DNA of 64,000 nt from an uncultured Hungatella sp. (GCA_910579515.1 CAJTUV010000014.1:1-64000), one strand, 5' to 3'; counted from the first letter of the stretch, positions 15,662-23,986 are shown. Notes: generated by a model from the letters alone, not told the origin. Program-made: numbers and translations.

Positions 15662-16528
15662 ATGAATAAAATAAAATCTCGAATGACAGCATGGGGATTC
15701 GTTACCCCTGCAGTGATTACATTGGCGCTATTACTTTTATACCCATTTTTTTATGGTATCTATATCAGTTTTTTTAAGACAAATCTTGTAAATAAATGGA
15801 CGTTTGTAGGATTAAAGAATTATGTCAATGTCCTGACTGATGAAGATTTTTTGAACAGTATGAAAATTACCGTTATCTTTACAGTAGGCGTTGTTGCAGG
15901 GCACTTCCTCTTTGGATTTTTGTTTGCCTTAATGTTAAATAGGGATATAAAAGGAAAAACAATTTTTCGGGCGATTCTGCTTCTTCCATGGCTGTTTCCT
16001 GAGGTGGTGGTTGCGAATTTATGGAGATGGATTTTTAGTCCGACTTTGGGATTTTTAAATAGCGCTCTTGTATCAGCAGGAATTTTAGATGAATCTATCT
16101 CCTGGCTTGGCTCTCCCAAATTGGCCTTGCCAGTGTTGATTTTTATTTGTGTGTGGAAAGGATATCCTTTAGTCATGATTCAGCTTCTGGCTGGCCTTCA
16201 GACTGTCTCCAGCGATATTATTGAGGCGGCTAGAATTGACGGGGCCACGAACTGGCAGGTATTTTGGAATGTCACGATTCCGAGTATGAAATCTACAGTA
16301 TCAGTCACATTGATTTTGGATGTTGTGTGGTGGTTTAAGCATGTGACTATGATATGGCTGCTGACTCAAGGCGGACCTAACGGGGCAACGAATACAATTT
16401 CCATTGATATTTATAAAAGAGCGTTTGAGTTCTTTAACTTTGGACCTTCCTCTGCATTGGCTGTGATTGTATTTGCAATCTGTATTGTGATAAGTATTTT
16501 GCAAAGGAGGATGCTAAGGGATGAATAA
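15662..16528 (+). CDS. Sugar ABC transporter permease (MalF-type)
   Basis: Binding-protein-dependent inner-membrane permease with about six membrane helices. The EAA docking loop is IEAARIDGATNWQVFWNVTIP, followed by the typical GGPNGATNT segment. ATG 15662 is chosen (AGAGG four bases upstream), giving 288 aa. An in-frame TTG at 15638 also has an AAAAGAGG site, so the N-terminus is uncertain by eight residues. It is co-directional with the binding protein and overlaps the next permease by 8 bases. No ATPase gene is found in this cluster. Confidence 0.9.
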   Translation: MNKIKSRMTAWGFVTPAVITLALLLLYPFFYGIYISFFKTNLVNKWTFVGLKNYVNVLTDEDFLNSMKITVIFTVGVVAGHFLFGFLFALMLNRDIKGKTIFRAILLLPWLFPEVVVANLWRWIFSPTLGFLNSALVSAGILDESISWLGSPKLALPVLIFICVWKGYPLVMIQLLAGLQTVSSDIIEAARIDGATNWQVFWNVTIPSMKSTVSVTLILDVVWWFKHVTMIWLLTQGGPNGATNTISIDIYKRAFEFFNFGPSSALAVIVFAICIVISILQRRMLRDE

Positions 16529-17357
16529 GGCAAAAAAGCGTATTGATTTTCTCTGCTATCTGGGATTAGGATTTGGAAGTCTGATGGTTTTGATTCCGAT
16601 TATCTATCTGGCATCCACTTCCTTTAAATCCATCAGCGAGATTATGACAAGCGGAAGGGTTACGCTTTTTCCGCAGAAGTTTTCCACAGAGGCGTATCAT
16701 AATATTATTACAGAATATCCATTTTTTACTTATTTAAAGAATAGTGTTATCGTATCTGGTTCAGCCACTTTGATAGCGGTATTGTTTTCTACTTTGGCCG
16801 GATATGGATTTTCTCGTTTTCGATTTAAGGGAAAAGGCGCGATTATGATGTTTATCCTGGTGACTCAGATGTTTCCGGCGGTTATGCTGTTTGTGCCATA
16901 CTACAAATTGTTAACGATCTATGGGATGGTAAATACCCGCCGCGGTATTACTCTGGTACATGTGGCCAGTGTGATTCCATTTTGCTCTTGGATGATGTAT
17001 GGATTTTTTAACAGTATATCGCGGGAACTGGATGAAGCAGCAAGAATTGACGGGTGTGGGCATATTAAGATATTTTTGCAAATTATAACGCCTCTTACTT
17101 TGCCGGGACTGGTCTCAACCACAATCTATGCCTTTATTCAAAGTTGGAATGAGTATATGTTCAGTATGCTGTGTATCACGGCTGACAAGATGAAAACTCT
17201 TCCGGTGGTTATCGGACAGATGGCAAGTTATGACAAAATTGCCTGGAATGATTTGATGGCGGCTTCTTTGGTTTCCAGTCTTCCGGTTGTTATACTGTTT
17301 ATTTTCTTGCAGCGTTACTTTATCAGCAGTATGACTCAAGGAGCAGTAAAGGGTTGA
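16521..17357 (+). CDS. Sugar ABC transporter permease (MalG-type)
   Basis: Second permease of the heterodimeric channel, with about six membrane helices. The EAA loop reads DEAARIDGCGHIKIFLQIITP and the C-terminus ends in FISSMTQGAVKG, as is typical of MalG-like permeases. ATG 16521 follows AAAGGAGG with a further GGG just before the start. It overlaps the first permease by 8 bases, indicating tight coupling. The energising ATPase must come from elsewhere, as with shared MsmK/MsmX-type ATPases in other Firmicutes. Confidence 0.92.
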   Translation: MNKAKKRIDFLCYLGLGFGSLMVLIPIIYLASTSFKSISEIMTSGRVTLFPQKFSTEAYHNIITEYPFFTYLKNSVIVSGSATLIAVLFSTLAGYGFSRFRFKGKGAIMMFILVTQMFPAVMLFVPYYKLLTIYGMVNTRRGITLVHVASVIPFCSWMMYGFFNSISRELDEAARIDGCGHIKIFLQIITPLTLPGLVSTTIYAFIQSWNEYMFSMLCITADKMKTLPVVIGQMASYDKIAWNDLMAASLVSSLPVVILFIFLQRYFISSMTQGAVKG

Positions 17358-17369
17358 TAGAAAAATTAC

Positions 17370-17398
17370 TTGTGTATTTCTGGAAATATGTGTAAAAT
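17370..17398 (+). promoter_or_regulatory. Promoter of the IclR regulator gene
   Basis: TTGTGT (17370-17375) and TAAAAT (17393-17398) are 17 bp apart, about 40 bases before the start codon. Confidence 0.5.
17375..17388. promoter_or_regulatory. Palindrome between -35 and -10 of the IclR gene
   Basis: TATTTC-TG-GAAATA is a perfect 6-bp inverted repeat with a 2-base centre, placed inside the promoter spacer. Position suggests autoregulation. It differs from the GTTC-N8-GAAC elements at the dgo promoters, so it may bind the same protein weakly or a different one. Confidence 0.4.
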
Positions 17399-17438
17399 AG
17401 CTATATGGGAAAACGAAGGGGAAGAGGAGTAAAGTAAC

Positions 17439-18218
17439 ATGCCAAAAGGGGAGCTTCATCGGGCGACACAGCGGGTGATCGAAATATTGAAACATCTGGC
17501 GGAGAGTTCTGCACAGGGAAAGACGCTTACAGAACTAGCATCGGCTTTGGGAGCGCCAAAAAGCAGTTTATTTCCGATTCTTCATACATTATGTGATTTT
17601 CATATGGTATCCTTAAACATAGATACAGGCCGGTATTCTATAGGGTATAAGGCATATGAGATTGGAAATGCCTATGTGTGGTGCGGCGGATTGGAGTCAG
17701 ATATTCAGACGCAGATGCGGGAAATCGTTGATGAATGCAGAGAGACTTGTTTTTTTGCGCAGCTGGTGGAAGGGGATGTATTTTACCTTTACAAGGTGGA
17801 TTCTACGGAGCCTGTCAGGTCAGTGGTGTCGCCGGGGCAGAGGCTTCCTGCATATGCAACAGGAATTGGAAAGGCGCTGTTGTCAGGAAAGACCAAGGAG
17901 GAGGTGGAGATTTTGTATCCTCATGGTTTAAAAGCGCTGACTCCATATACCATTACCGATATCAATCGTCTGTGCTATCAGTTAGAGGAGATAAAGCTCA
18001 ACGGGCTGGCTTTTGAGTGTGAGGAGTCTACCCAGTATATTCGATGTGTGGCGGTTCCCATCAGAAGAGAAAACAGGGTGATTGCCGCCATGAGTATTGC
18101 GATTCCGATTTTTCGATATAATCCAGAAAAGGAATCGTTGACGATTCGGTTGTTGAGGGAAGCACAGATTAAGTTGGAGAGACTGTTGGCATATTCGGAT
18201 TATAATATTTCTGGTTAA
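17439..18218 (+). CDS. IclR family transcriptional regulator
   Basis: An N-terminal winged helix-turn-helix (about residues 8-68, with LTELASALGAPKSSLFPILHTL) is followed by an IclR effector domain. The effector domain shows YATGIGKALLSG and the C-terminal VPIRRENRVIAAMSIA. Length 259 aa is typical. GAGGAG precedes the ATG. It directly follows the galactonate transporter genes, which makes it the obvious candidate regulator of the dgo and transporter genes, probably sensing a pathway acid. A palindrome in its own promoter hints at autoregulation. Confidence 0.93.
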   Translation: MPKGELHRATQRVIEILKHLAESSAQGKTLTELASALGAPKSSLFPILHTLCDFHMVSLNIDTGRYSIGYKAYEIGNAYVWCGGLESDIQTQMREIVDECRETCFFAQLVEGDVFYLYKVDSTEPVRSVVSPGQRLPAYATGIGKALLSGKTKEEVEILYPHGLKALTPYTITDINRLCYQLEEIKLNGLAFECEESTQYIRCVAVPIRRENRVIAAMSIAIPIFRYNPEKESLTIRLLREAQIKLERLLAYSDYNISG

Positions 18219-18227
18219 ATAAGTTTT

Positions 18228-18254
18228 GGGGCTTGCTGCGGCAAGCCCCATTTT
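18228..18254. terminator. Intrinsic terminator between the IclR gene and the amidohydrolase gene
   Basis: GGGGCTTGC (18228-18236) pairs perfectly with GCAAGCCCC (18241-18249) around a 4-base loop, followed by ATTTT. It lies between convergent genes and can serve both. Confidence 0.82.
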
Positions 18255-18269
18255 AGATGGAGAAACGAT

Positions 18270-19358
18270 TTATAAAGTCATTGGATGATAGGTTCCATTC
18301 AAAATAACGCCTTCAACATTTATAGCCTTGTGGAAGGTACGATGGTTGTCTTGACAGTCATAGTATGTTTCTGTATGGTCTATGATGCGAAACAAAGTAG
18401 CATTTTGTATTGGGGCCAGATTGCACCAATCAGAGAGGCCTAATGCCGCAGCAGGACCGGCTGTTACCCCATACATGATATCTTCCAAAGAGACGCCGCA
18501 GCCATAAATTTTAGACAGCATAACGCCCATGTTGCGGACAAGCTTTTTTACAGAACTTTGATGTAAGTCCGTACCCATCAGAAACTTGGGAAGCGGGTGC
18601 TGAATCGCTTTCTCAAAGACCTGAAAATCAAAACTGCTGCTTCCGTGTCCAATGTCTAAGTATATGCCCTTTTCAATTAATTTTTGTAGTGATTCTGAAG
18701 GTGTTCCGTCTGGATTCCAGGCATCATGTCCTCGGCCATTAAAAACATGAGTCAGAATGTCTCCTTGTTCAAAGAAGGGCTCCATATCTTTTAAATAGGG
18801 AGGATTGCCGCCAATGTGTACCATCATGGGAACACCAGCCTTGCGGGCGGCAAGACTGGCAAGCCTTAAGGGTTCTAATCCTTCATGGCGAATAGTCTCG
18901 CTTCCCATTCGGACTTTGACACCGGAAATGATATCTCTGTGGCGTTCGATAAATGCTGCACAGTTATCTGCACTGAGATATTCCATGGCGTTATAATCAT
19001 GATGGAAGATCACACCAATGGGGCTGATGCATAGAAAGAGCGTTATATTTGTCTTAATAGTGGGCTTTACATATTTCAGGAATCCGTCAAAGGTATATTC
19101 GCCTACTGTGCCGGCATCTGCCAGAAGGCAGACGCCGGTTTTATACCCAATCTGATCTGCGCATGTGCCAAACAACCCAAATCCATCAAAGATATGGGTG
19201 TGCATGTCAATCCATCCGGGGCTTAAGAATAAATCAGAGTCTGAGGACTCCTCCTGTGTCTGGGCGACCTGCCAATGACCATGATCCTGGGATAGGATTC
19301 CGTTGAAAAAGCAATTTTTGTTGGCATCATAATAGCGTACTTTTTTTGAAGAGTCCAT
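18270..19358 (-). CDS. Amidohydrolase/deacetylase family metallohydrolase
   Basis: Member of the amidohydrolase superfamily resembling the dihydroorotase-like EF_0837/AHA_3915 group. The HxH motif is DMHTHIFDGF (H53, H55). A likely carboxylated lysine lies in SGVKVRMGSE. Further metal histidines are in MMVHIGGNPP and ILTHVFNGRGHD, and the catalytic Asp is in LMGTDLHQSS. A start with AAAGGAG upstream gives 362 aa. Relatives often sit beside KDPG-type aldolases in amino-sugar-acid pathways, so an N-acyl or lactam sugar-acid substrate is plausible. The substrate is not established. Convergent with the IclR gene. Confidence 0.82.
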   Translation of the reverse strand: MDSSKKVRYYDANKNCFFNGILSQDHGHWQVAQTQEESSDSDLFLSPGWIDMHTHIFDGFGLFGTCADQIGYKTGVCLLADAGTVGEYTFDGFLKYVKPTIKTNITLFLCISPIGVIFHHDYNAMEYLSADNCAAFIERHRDIISGVKVRMGSETIRHEGLEPLRLASLAARKAGVPMMVHIGGNPPYLKDMEPFFEQGDILTHVFNGRGHDAWNPDGTPSESLQKLIEKGIYLDIGHGSSSFDFQVFEKAIQHPLPKFLMGTDLHQSSVKKLVRNMGVMLSKIYGCGVSLEDIMYGVTAGPAAALGLSDWCNLAPIQNATLFRIIDHTETYYDCQDNHRTFHKAINVEGVILNGTYHPMTL

Positions 19359-19415
19359 GGTTTGCTCCTTTGTGTGGTAATTTTATGATAATGTTACTGT
19401 TTCTGAGTAATAATA

Positions 19416-20792
19416 TTATACCATAACTCCTTTTCGATAGCACCATAAAAAGATTCCAAACAGGAACAGATTATGAGCAATCATACAGGCCCAGGCAGAA
19501 ATCAGGTGAAAGCCTAAAAGCTGGGTACAGATAAAAGTTCCTATAATTCGGATTCCCCACATTCCAATAATATTATAGAAAAAAGGCTCCTTCGTTTTTC
19601 CAACTCCCTGCATCATTCCTTCTATAATAATAGAAAATCCATAAAAAGGTTCGGAGACTGCTACCATGCGAAGGACCGTGCTTCCCAACTGAACGACCTC
19701 TTCGCTGCCAGAAAATATGCTCATCAAAAAGGGAGCAAGAAGAAACAGAGTTCCGCCGGAAAGAATCATGAGACTGATCTCAATGGGAATAAACATAGCT
19801 GCCAATTCTTTCATCCGCTTTTCATCATTGGCGCCACAGGCATTTCCTGCCAAAGTCGCCGCGGCGGTCTGCATTCCATATCCTGGAATATAAAAAGCAG
19901 ATTCCACAGTATTGGCAATGGTGTGGGCGGCTGTGGAAACTTCTCCTAAGGAATTAATCATAGAGGCAAAGGCAACATATCCTAAAGAAGTTCCAAATCT
20001 TTGTAACATATTGGGAAAGGCTACCTGAAGGCAGGGGCGCAGAATCTTTAAGTCTGGGCGCAGCCTTTGTCCTTTTGGGGAGATTTTGGGGTGCCTCCAA
20101 AGGACAAAGGTGATGCAGATACCACCTGCTGTGAAAGCAACAGCACTGGCGACGGCTGCGCCGATGACGCCCATTCCAGCTCCAGGCATTGTAACAAATA
20201 TACCGAAAAGCTTTATGGTTTTAGTTGGATAAATGAAAAGATAGTTTAAGACCACATTAATCAGGTTAACAATCACTCCGATTTTCATAGGAGTTTTCGT
20301 ATCCCCTGCCGCTCTTAAGACCGTGCCGAAAATGATGCTGGCGGTTCTGGGAAGCATGGGAATATATAGGATAAAGAAATACTGGGCAGCTAGGTCCTGA
20401 ATGTTTTTGTCAACCTGCATCCAGACAGGCACGTATCTGCTTAATGCCAGGGTCAGAATCGTGAAAAGAATACCTGTGACTAAAACTGCTAAAACAGCCT
20501 GGGATACAGATTTTTTTGCCGCCTCTTCATTATTGGCACCACATGCTCTTGCTATGAAGGACAGAAATCCTACGCTTAAGGCAGAGATGCTGCTTCCGAT
20601 AAGCCAGTTGACTGTGCTTGTGGCTCCAACTGCTGCGGTAGCCTGAGTCCCTAAAGCGCCTACCATGGCAGTGTCAATATATTGAACCGCAGTCTGCATC
20701 AACTGCTCCAACATCGTGGGCCATGCCAGAGTCATGATTATGGAGATCATCTCTATATTTAATTTCTGCGTTGATTTTTTAATATGCTGCAT
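19416..20792 (-). CDS. MATE family efflux transporter
   Basis: Multidrug and toxic compound extrusion family, predicted to export cationic compounds in exchange for Na+ or H+. About twelve hydrophobic segments are present. The N-terminal half has AWPTMLEQLMQTAVQYIDTAMVG and the mid-section has QVAFPNMLQRFGTSLGYVAFASMINSLG. Length 458 aa is typical. It has its own promoter divergent from the mntA-hepT pair. No regulator is adjacent, and the substrate cannot be predicted. Confidence 0.93.
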   Translation of the reverse strand: MQHIKKSTQKLNIEMISIIMTLAWPTMLEQLMQTAVQYIDTAMVGALGTQATAAVGATSTVNWLIGSSISALSVGFLSFIARACGANNEEAAKKSVSQAVLAVLVTGILFTILTLALSRYVPVWMQVDKNIQDLAAQYFFILYIPMLPRTASIIFGTVLRAAGDTKTPMKIGVIVNLINVVLNYLFIYPTKTIKLFGIFVTMPGAGMGVIGAAVASAVAFTAGGICITFVLWRHPKISPKGQRLRPDLKILRPCLQVAFPNMLQRFGTSLGYVAFASMINSLGEVSTAAHTIANTVESAFYIPGYGMQTAAATLAGNACGANDEKRMKELAAMFIPIEISLMILSGGTLFLLAPFLMSIFSGSEEVVQLGSTVLRMVAVSEPFYGFSIIIEGMMQGVGKTKEPFFYNIIGMWGIRIIGTFICTQLLGFHLISAWACMIAHNLFLFGIFLWCYRKGVMV

Positions 20793-20832
20793 CTATGAAT
20801 TACGCTCCCTAAAATTTAAACAATTACTTATC

Positions 20833-20860
20833 AGTATATACATTGTCTGGGCAAAGTCAA
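20833..20860 (-). promoter_or_regulatory. Promoter of the MATE gene
   Basis: On the minus strand TTGACT (20855-20860) and TATACT (20833-20838) are 16 bp apart, about 40 bases before the start codon. Confidence 0.65.
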
Positions 20861-20871
20861 GTAACTTCCTA

Positions 20872-20900
20872 TTGACCTTCCTTGGATGTAATGTTATCTT
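20872..20900 (+). promoter_or_regulatory. Promoter of the mntA-hepT pair
   Basis: TTGACC (20872-20877) and TATCTT (20895-20900) are 17 bp apart and 26 bases before the start codon. Confidence 0.5.
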
Positions 20901-20925
20901 TAAATGAAACAGATATGGGAGTGAA

Positions 20926-21222
20926 ATGATGGAAAAGACTGGGATAAAAGATGTGGTAATACAGGAGATTTGCCAGTTGGCGAGGAAATATCAAATAGAA
21001 AAAGTGATACTGTTTGGTTCCAGGGCCAGAGGGGATTATAAACGAGTCAGTGACATTGATTTGGCGGTGGTTGGAGGAGATTTTGTCAGTTTTTCCCTGG
21101 ATGTGGATGAAGATACTTCTACATTGCTAAAGTTTGATATTGTAAATCTTAGTGGAAAGGTGCAAGAGGAGTTACTTCGTTCGATTGAGGAGGAGGGAGT
21201 TGTTCTGTATGAAAAAATATGA
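20926..21222 (+). CDS. mntA: MNT-type nucleotidyltransferase (antitoxin of a HEPT/MNT pair)
   Basis: Minimal nucleotidyltransferase of 98 aa. The active-site motif GSRARGDYKRVSDIDL (31-46) provides Gly-Ser and the metal Asp pair D43 and D45. A third Asp is D71 in LLKFDIV. In characterised HEPT/MNT modules the MNT protein neutralises the HEPT toxin by transferring AMP to its RX4HXY tyrosine. The intact catalytic triad is compatible with that. GGGAGTG precedes the tandem ATG codons; either could be used. It overlaps the next gene by 14 bases. Confidence 0.87.
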   Translation: MMEKTGIKDVVIQEICQLARKYQIEKVILFGSRARGDYKRVSDIDLAVVGGDFVSFSLDVDEDTSTLLKFDIVNLSGKVQEELLRSIEEEGVVLYEKI

Positions 21223-21598
21223 GAATTTTTGCAATGCTTTAAATAATTTAAAAGATATTCATTTGTACGAGGAACCTTATGATAATGTGACTATAACTGG
21301 ATTGGTTGGACTTTATGAAATATGTTTTGAGCAGGCATGGAAAATGATGAAGGAGATCTTAGAACTGCATGGATATGAAAGTTCAGCCACAGGGTCTCCC
21401 AAATTAATTATAAAAACAGCCTATCAGGCAACCATGATTACAGATGAAGAGATTTGGCTGAAGGCTTTGCAGGCAAGAAACAATGTAACTCATTCTTATA
21501 ATAAAGCTGTTGCATTGGATATCATTTTACAGACTAAAGAGCTTTTTTTTAACATGTTTTGTGAATTGAAGAAAAGGATTGATGAGAATTGGGTTTAG
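21209..21598 (+). CDS. hepT: HEPT-domain protein (HI0074-like), probable toxin
   Basis: All-helical protein of 129 aa in the nucleotidyltransferase-substrate-binding (HI0074/HEPT) family. It contains R90-NNVT-H95-S-Y97, which matches the RX4HXY ribonuclease and AMPylation motif of HepT toxins. ATG 21209 has GAGGAGGGAG upstream and overlaps mntA by 14 bases, the usual toxin-antitoxin arrangement. An in-frame earlier start at 21152 lies deep inside mntA. The HI0074 subgroup is less well studied than classical HepT, so RNase activity is an inference. Confidence 0.83.
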   Translation: MKKYENFCNALNNLKDIHLYEEPYDNVTITGLVGLYEICFEQAWKMMKEILELHGYESSATGSPKLIIKTAYQATMITDEEIWLKALQARNNVTHSYNKAVALDIILQTKELFFNMFCELKKRIDENWV

Positions 21599-21638
21599 AA
21601 AAGGCAGCTGCCCAGATAAAGCCCCTGCCTTTTATTTT
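21599..21638. terminator. Bidirectional terminator between hepT and citC
   Basis: AAAAGGCAG (21599-21607) pairs perfectly with CTGCCTTTT (21625-21633) around a 17-base loop. It lies between convergent genes, with T-rich sequence following on the plus strand and A-rich sequence preceding. Confidence 0.7.
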
Positions 21639-22680
21639 AATAATGCACAACATTTTCTGAATGACAAATTTTCTCAATAACCGGAACTGCCTCTGGACTT
21701 TGGAAGTAGTCAAGAGTAGTAGCCGGAACCATATTTTTAAGAGCCACAAAATCTTTTTTCTGCAGAAGCTGGCGGACATATGAAGCACTGATCGGTTTGC
21801 CCATTACAGTTTTTCGAGGAACCACGACGCATTCGATTCCTGCCAGAGGAAGTTCTTCTGCCATAATCTGATTGTAAATGGCAGTTACCTGGCTGCTGGG
21901 CTCCTCGCCTACATACCGTCTGGTGACTGATAAAACTTCTGCAATTCTGGTAAATACCATAAGATCCAGTTTCCCATGACCTTTAATTACAGATTCTTCA
22001 TCCTTTAAAAAATAGCTGGGAAAAGTGGCGTTACTGATGATATAGGGTCCGCTGTCGTGACAGATAACATTTGGAACATGGGCGGTTCCGTCAAGGACAA
22101 GCTTTTTTCTGACAGAGAAAGGCACCAGGCTGGCTTCTTCACTGACAATAAACAGATGAAGCGTATCGCACTCAGAGGCTGCTTTTTCTACAAGATATTG
22201 ATGACCAAGGGTGAAAGGATTGGCATTCATGACTAAAGCCGCTGAAAATCCGTCCTTTTTGGTCTTTGACAATTCTGCAAGATAATCTGAGAATCCGTTT
22301 TTTCGATTTTCCATAAAAACCAGAGTGTCACTTACCTTTGCGATTTCGTAGAAACCTAAATCTTTAAAGAATTTCGCAGACTCAATTTTGGTATAAAGAA
22401 ATAGATGCATATTTCCTCTCTGATACTGGATATCTATGAGGTGAGTAATGATCGTATTGAGAAGTCCCTCTCCCTGATGGCTCTTACTGACAGCAAAACA
22501 ACGCAGCGTATTGGCAAAACAGCTCCCAGTAGCAATAATCTGATACTCCTCATCATATATGGCACAGATATAGTCCAGATTTGCATCTCGGGTGATGCCT
22601 TCCTGTTCTAAAAGAGCATCGAGTTGGGTAAGACTGCGCTTATCTGTGGGATAAATTTTTGAAATCGTATAATCAGACAT
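21637..22680 (-). CDS. citC: [Citrate (pro-3S)-lyase] ligase, orphan copy
   Basis: Acetate:SH-citrate lyase ligase, which acetylates the prosthetic group of citrate lyase to activate it. An N-terminal GNAT-like domain (about 1-130, with AVSKSHQGEGLLNTII) precedes a nucleotidyltransferase domain with MNANPFTLGHQYLVEKA, the HxGH-type nucleotide-binding motif, and KPISASYVRQLL near the end. Length 347 aa is typical. No citrate lyase subunit gene (citD, E, F) is within this window, so its partner must be elsewhere or its role differs. It is convergent with hepT. Confidence 0.9.
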   Translation of the reverse strand: MSDYTISKIYPTDKRSLTQLDALLEQEGITRDANLDYICAIYDEEYQIIATGSCFANTLRCFAVSKSHQGEGLLNTIITHLIDIQYQRGNMHLFLYTKIESAKFFKDLGFYEIAKVSDTLVFMENRKNGFSDYLAELSKTKKDGFSAALVMNANPFTLGHQYLVEKAASECDTLHLFIVSEEASLVPFSVRKKLVLDGTAHVPNVICHDSGPYIISNATFPSYFLKDEESVIKGHGKLDLMVFTRIAEVLSVTRRYVGEEPSSQVTAIYNQIMAEELPLAGIECVVVPRKTVMGKPISASYVRQLLQKKDFVALKNMVPATTLDYFQSPEAVPVIEKICHSENVVHY

Positions 22681-22823
22681 AAAAAGTACTCTCTTTCTAT
22701 TAAGTTAGCGGAAGATATTGTCATAATTTTTTACTAAATTTTGAGTTTTGTGATTACCTATTTATCATACATCAAAGCTTGAAAAAGAAAAAGATTAATT
22801 TCCATAAATTGTGAATTTCCCTC

Positions 22824-22850
22824 TTGACAAACTGCATATATCTTTATAAT
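22824..22850 (+). promoter_or_regulatory. Promoter of the fatty-acid synthesis operon
   Basis: A perfect TTGACA (22824-22829) precedes a perfect TATAAT (22845-22850) with a short 15-bp spacer. An overlapping TAATAT would allow 17 bp. The start region is covered by a FabT-like operator. Confidence 0.65.
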
Positions 22851-22853
22851 ATT

Positions 22854-22870
22854 ATTTTGAGAATCAAAAT
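22854..22870. promoter_or_regulatory. FabT-type operator at the fab promoter
   Basis: ATTTTGA-GAA-TCAAAAT is a perfect 7-bp inverted repeat with a 3-base centre, matching the general TTTGA-N3-TCAAA pattern recognised by streptococcal FabT. It begins 4 bases after the -10 and so covers the expected transcription start. A FabT-like gene is present 34 kb away at 57267. Binding is an inference from pattern and position. Confidence 0.65.
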
Positions 22871-22902
22871 ATTTGAAAGACAAAACGAAATGGCGGCAAA
22901 GT

Positions 22903-23889
22903 ATGAGAACAAAAATAGTAGGAACCGGTTCGTATGTGCCAGAGCATATAGCTACCAATGATGATTTGGCTAAGATTGTCGATACCAGCGATGAGTGGAT
23001 CAGGACCAGAACAGGGATTTGCGAAAGGCGGATTTCTGAGGGAATTGGGACTTCCAAGATGGCGTCCAGGGCGTCCAGAAATGCTCTTGAGAATGCCAAA
23101 ATAAAGGCGGAGGAGATTCAACTGATTCTTTTAGCCACCTCGACTCCTGACCATCACTTTCCCAGCGGAGCATGTGAGGTCCAGGCGGATATCGGGGCAA
23201 TTCATGCAGCAGCTTATGACATCAGCGCGGCCTGCTCTGGGTTTTTATTTGCCTTGAACACAGCGCACAGTTTTATCCAGTCTGGATGCTATGAGACGAT
23301 ACTGGTGATTGGGGTTGACTGTATGAGCAAGGTGGTGGATTGGAGCGACAGAGGCACCTGCGTACTGTTTGGAGACGGAGCAGGGGCCGTCGTGATGAAA
23401 GGTGAGACTGGAACAGAAGCTGATACCAATGCATCAGGACTTTTACACATGATAATGGGGTCGGACGGAACCAAGGGATCTGTCCTTTCCTGTGAAGCCA
23501 GGACTGTCGGCAATTTCCTTACAGGGACAAAACCTAATTTTGGAACTGTGGCTATGGACGGTCAGGAGGTCTTTAAGTTTGCTGTTAAAAAGATGCCAGA
23601 GATTATTGAACAGCTAATGAGAGAAAGTGAACTGACCATTGAGGAGGTTCGATATTTTGTACTGCACCAGGCTAATTATCGGATCTCAGAATCTATTGCA
23701 AAACGACTTAAGGTTTCTATGGAGCAGATTCCTATGAACATAGATCGGTATGGAAATACGTCTGCTGGGTCGGTTCCTATTCTTCTGGATGAACTGAACC
23801 GACAAGGAAGGCTGAAGGAAGGGGATTTACTGGCCTTGGCAGGATTTGGAGCAGGACTGACCTGGGGAGCTGCTTTAGTTCGATGGTAA
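22903..23889 (+). CDS. fabH: Beta-ketoacyl-ACP synthase III
   Basis: Condenses acyl-CoA with malonyl-ACP to start fatty-acid chains. The catalytic triad is visible as C111 (DISAACSGF), H255 (LHQAN) and N285 (YGNTSAGS). Length 328 aa is typical. ATG 22903 is chosen by homology to the family N-terminus; the ribosome binding site before it is weak and an in-frame TTG lies at 22873. First gene of an eleven-gene operon running to 33261, with promoter and FabT-type operator directly upstream. Confidence 0.94.
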   Translation: MRTKIVGTGSYVPEHIATNDDLAKIVDTSDEWIRTRTGICERRISEGIGTSKMASRASRNALENAKIKAEEIQLILLATSTPDHHFPSGACEVQADIGAIHAAAYDISAACSGFLFALNTAHSFIQSGCYETILVIGVDCMSKVVDWSDRGTCVLFGDGAGAVVMKGETGTEADTNASGLLHMIMGSDGTKGSVLSCEARTVGNFLTGTKPNFGTVAMDGQEVFKFAVKKMPEIIEQLMRESELTIEEVRYFVLHQANYRISESIAKRLKVSMEQIPMNIDRYGNTSAGSVPILLDELNRQGRLKEGDLLALAGFGAGLTWGAALVRW

Positions 23890-23986
23890 ACGTGATAGTT
23901 AAAGTATTGCTGGTGATGAAGGAACAAAGAGCCGGCTGCTTACTATAAAAATTAAAAACAATATTTATGAAAAAGGGGAAACAATC

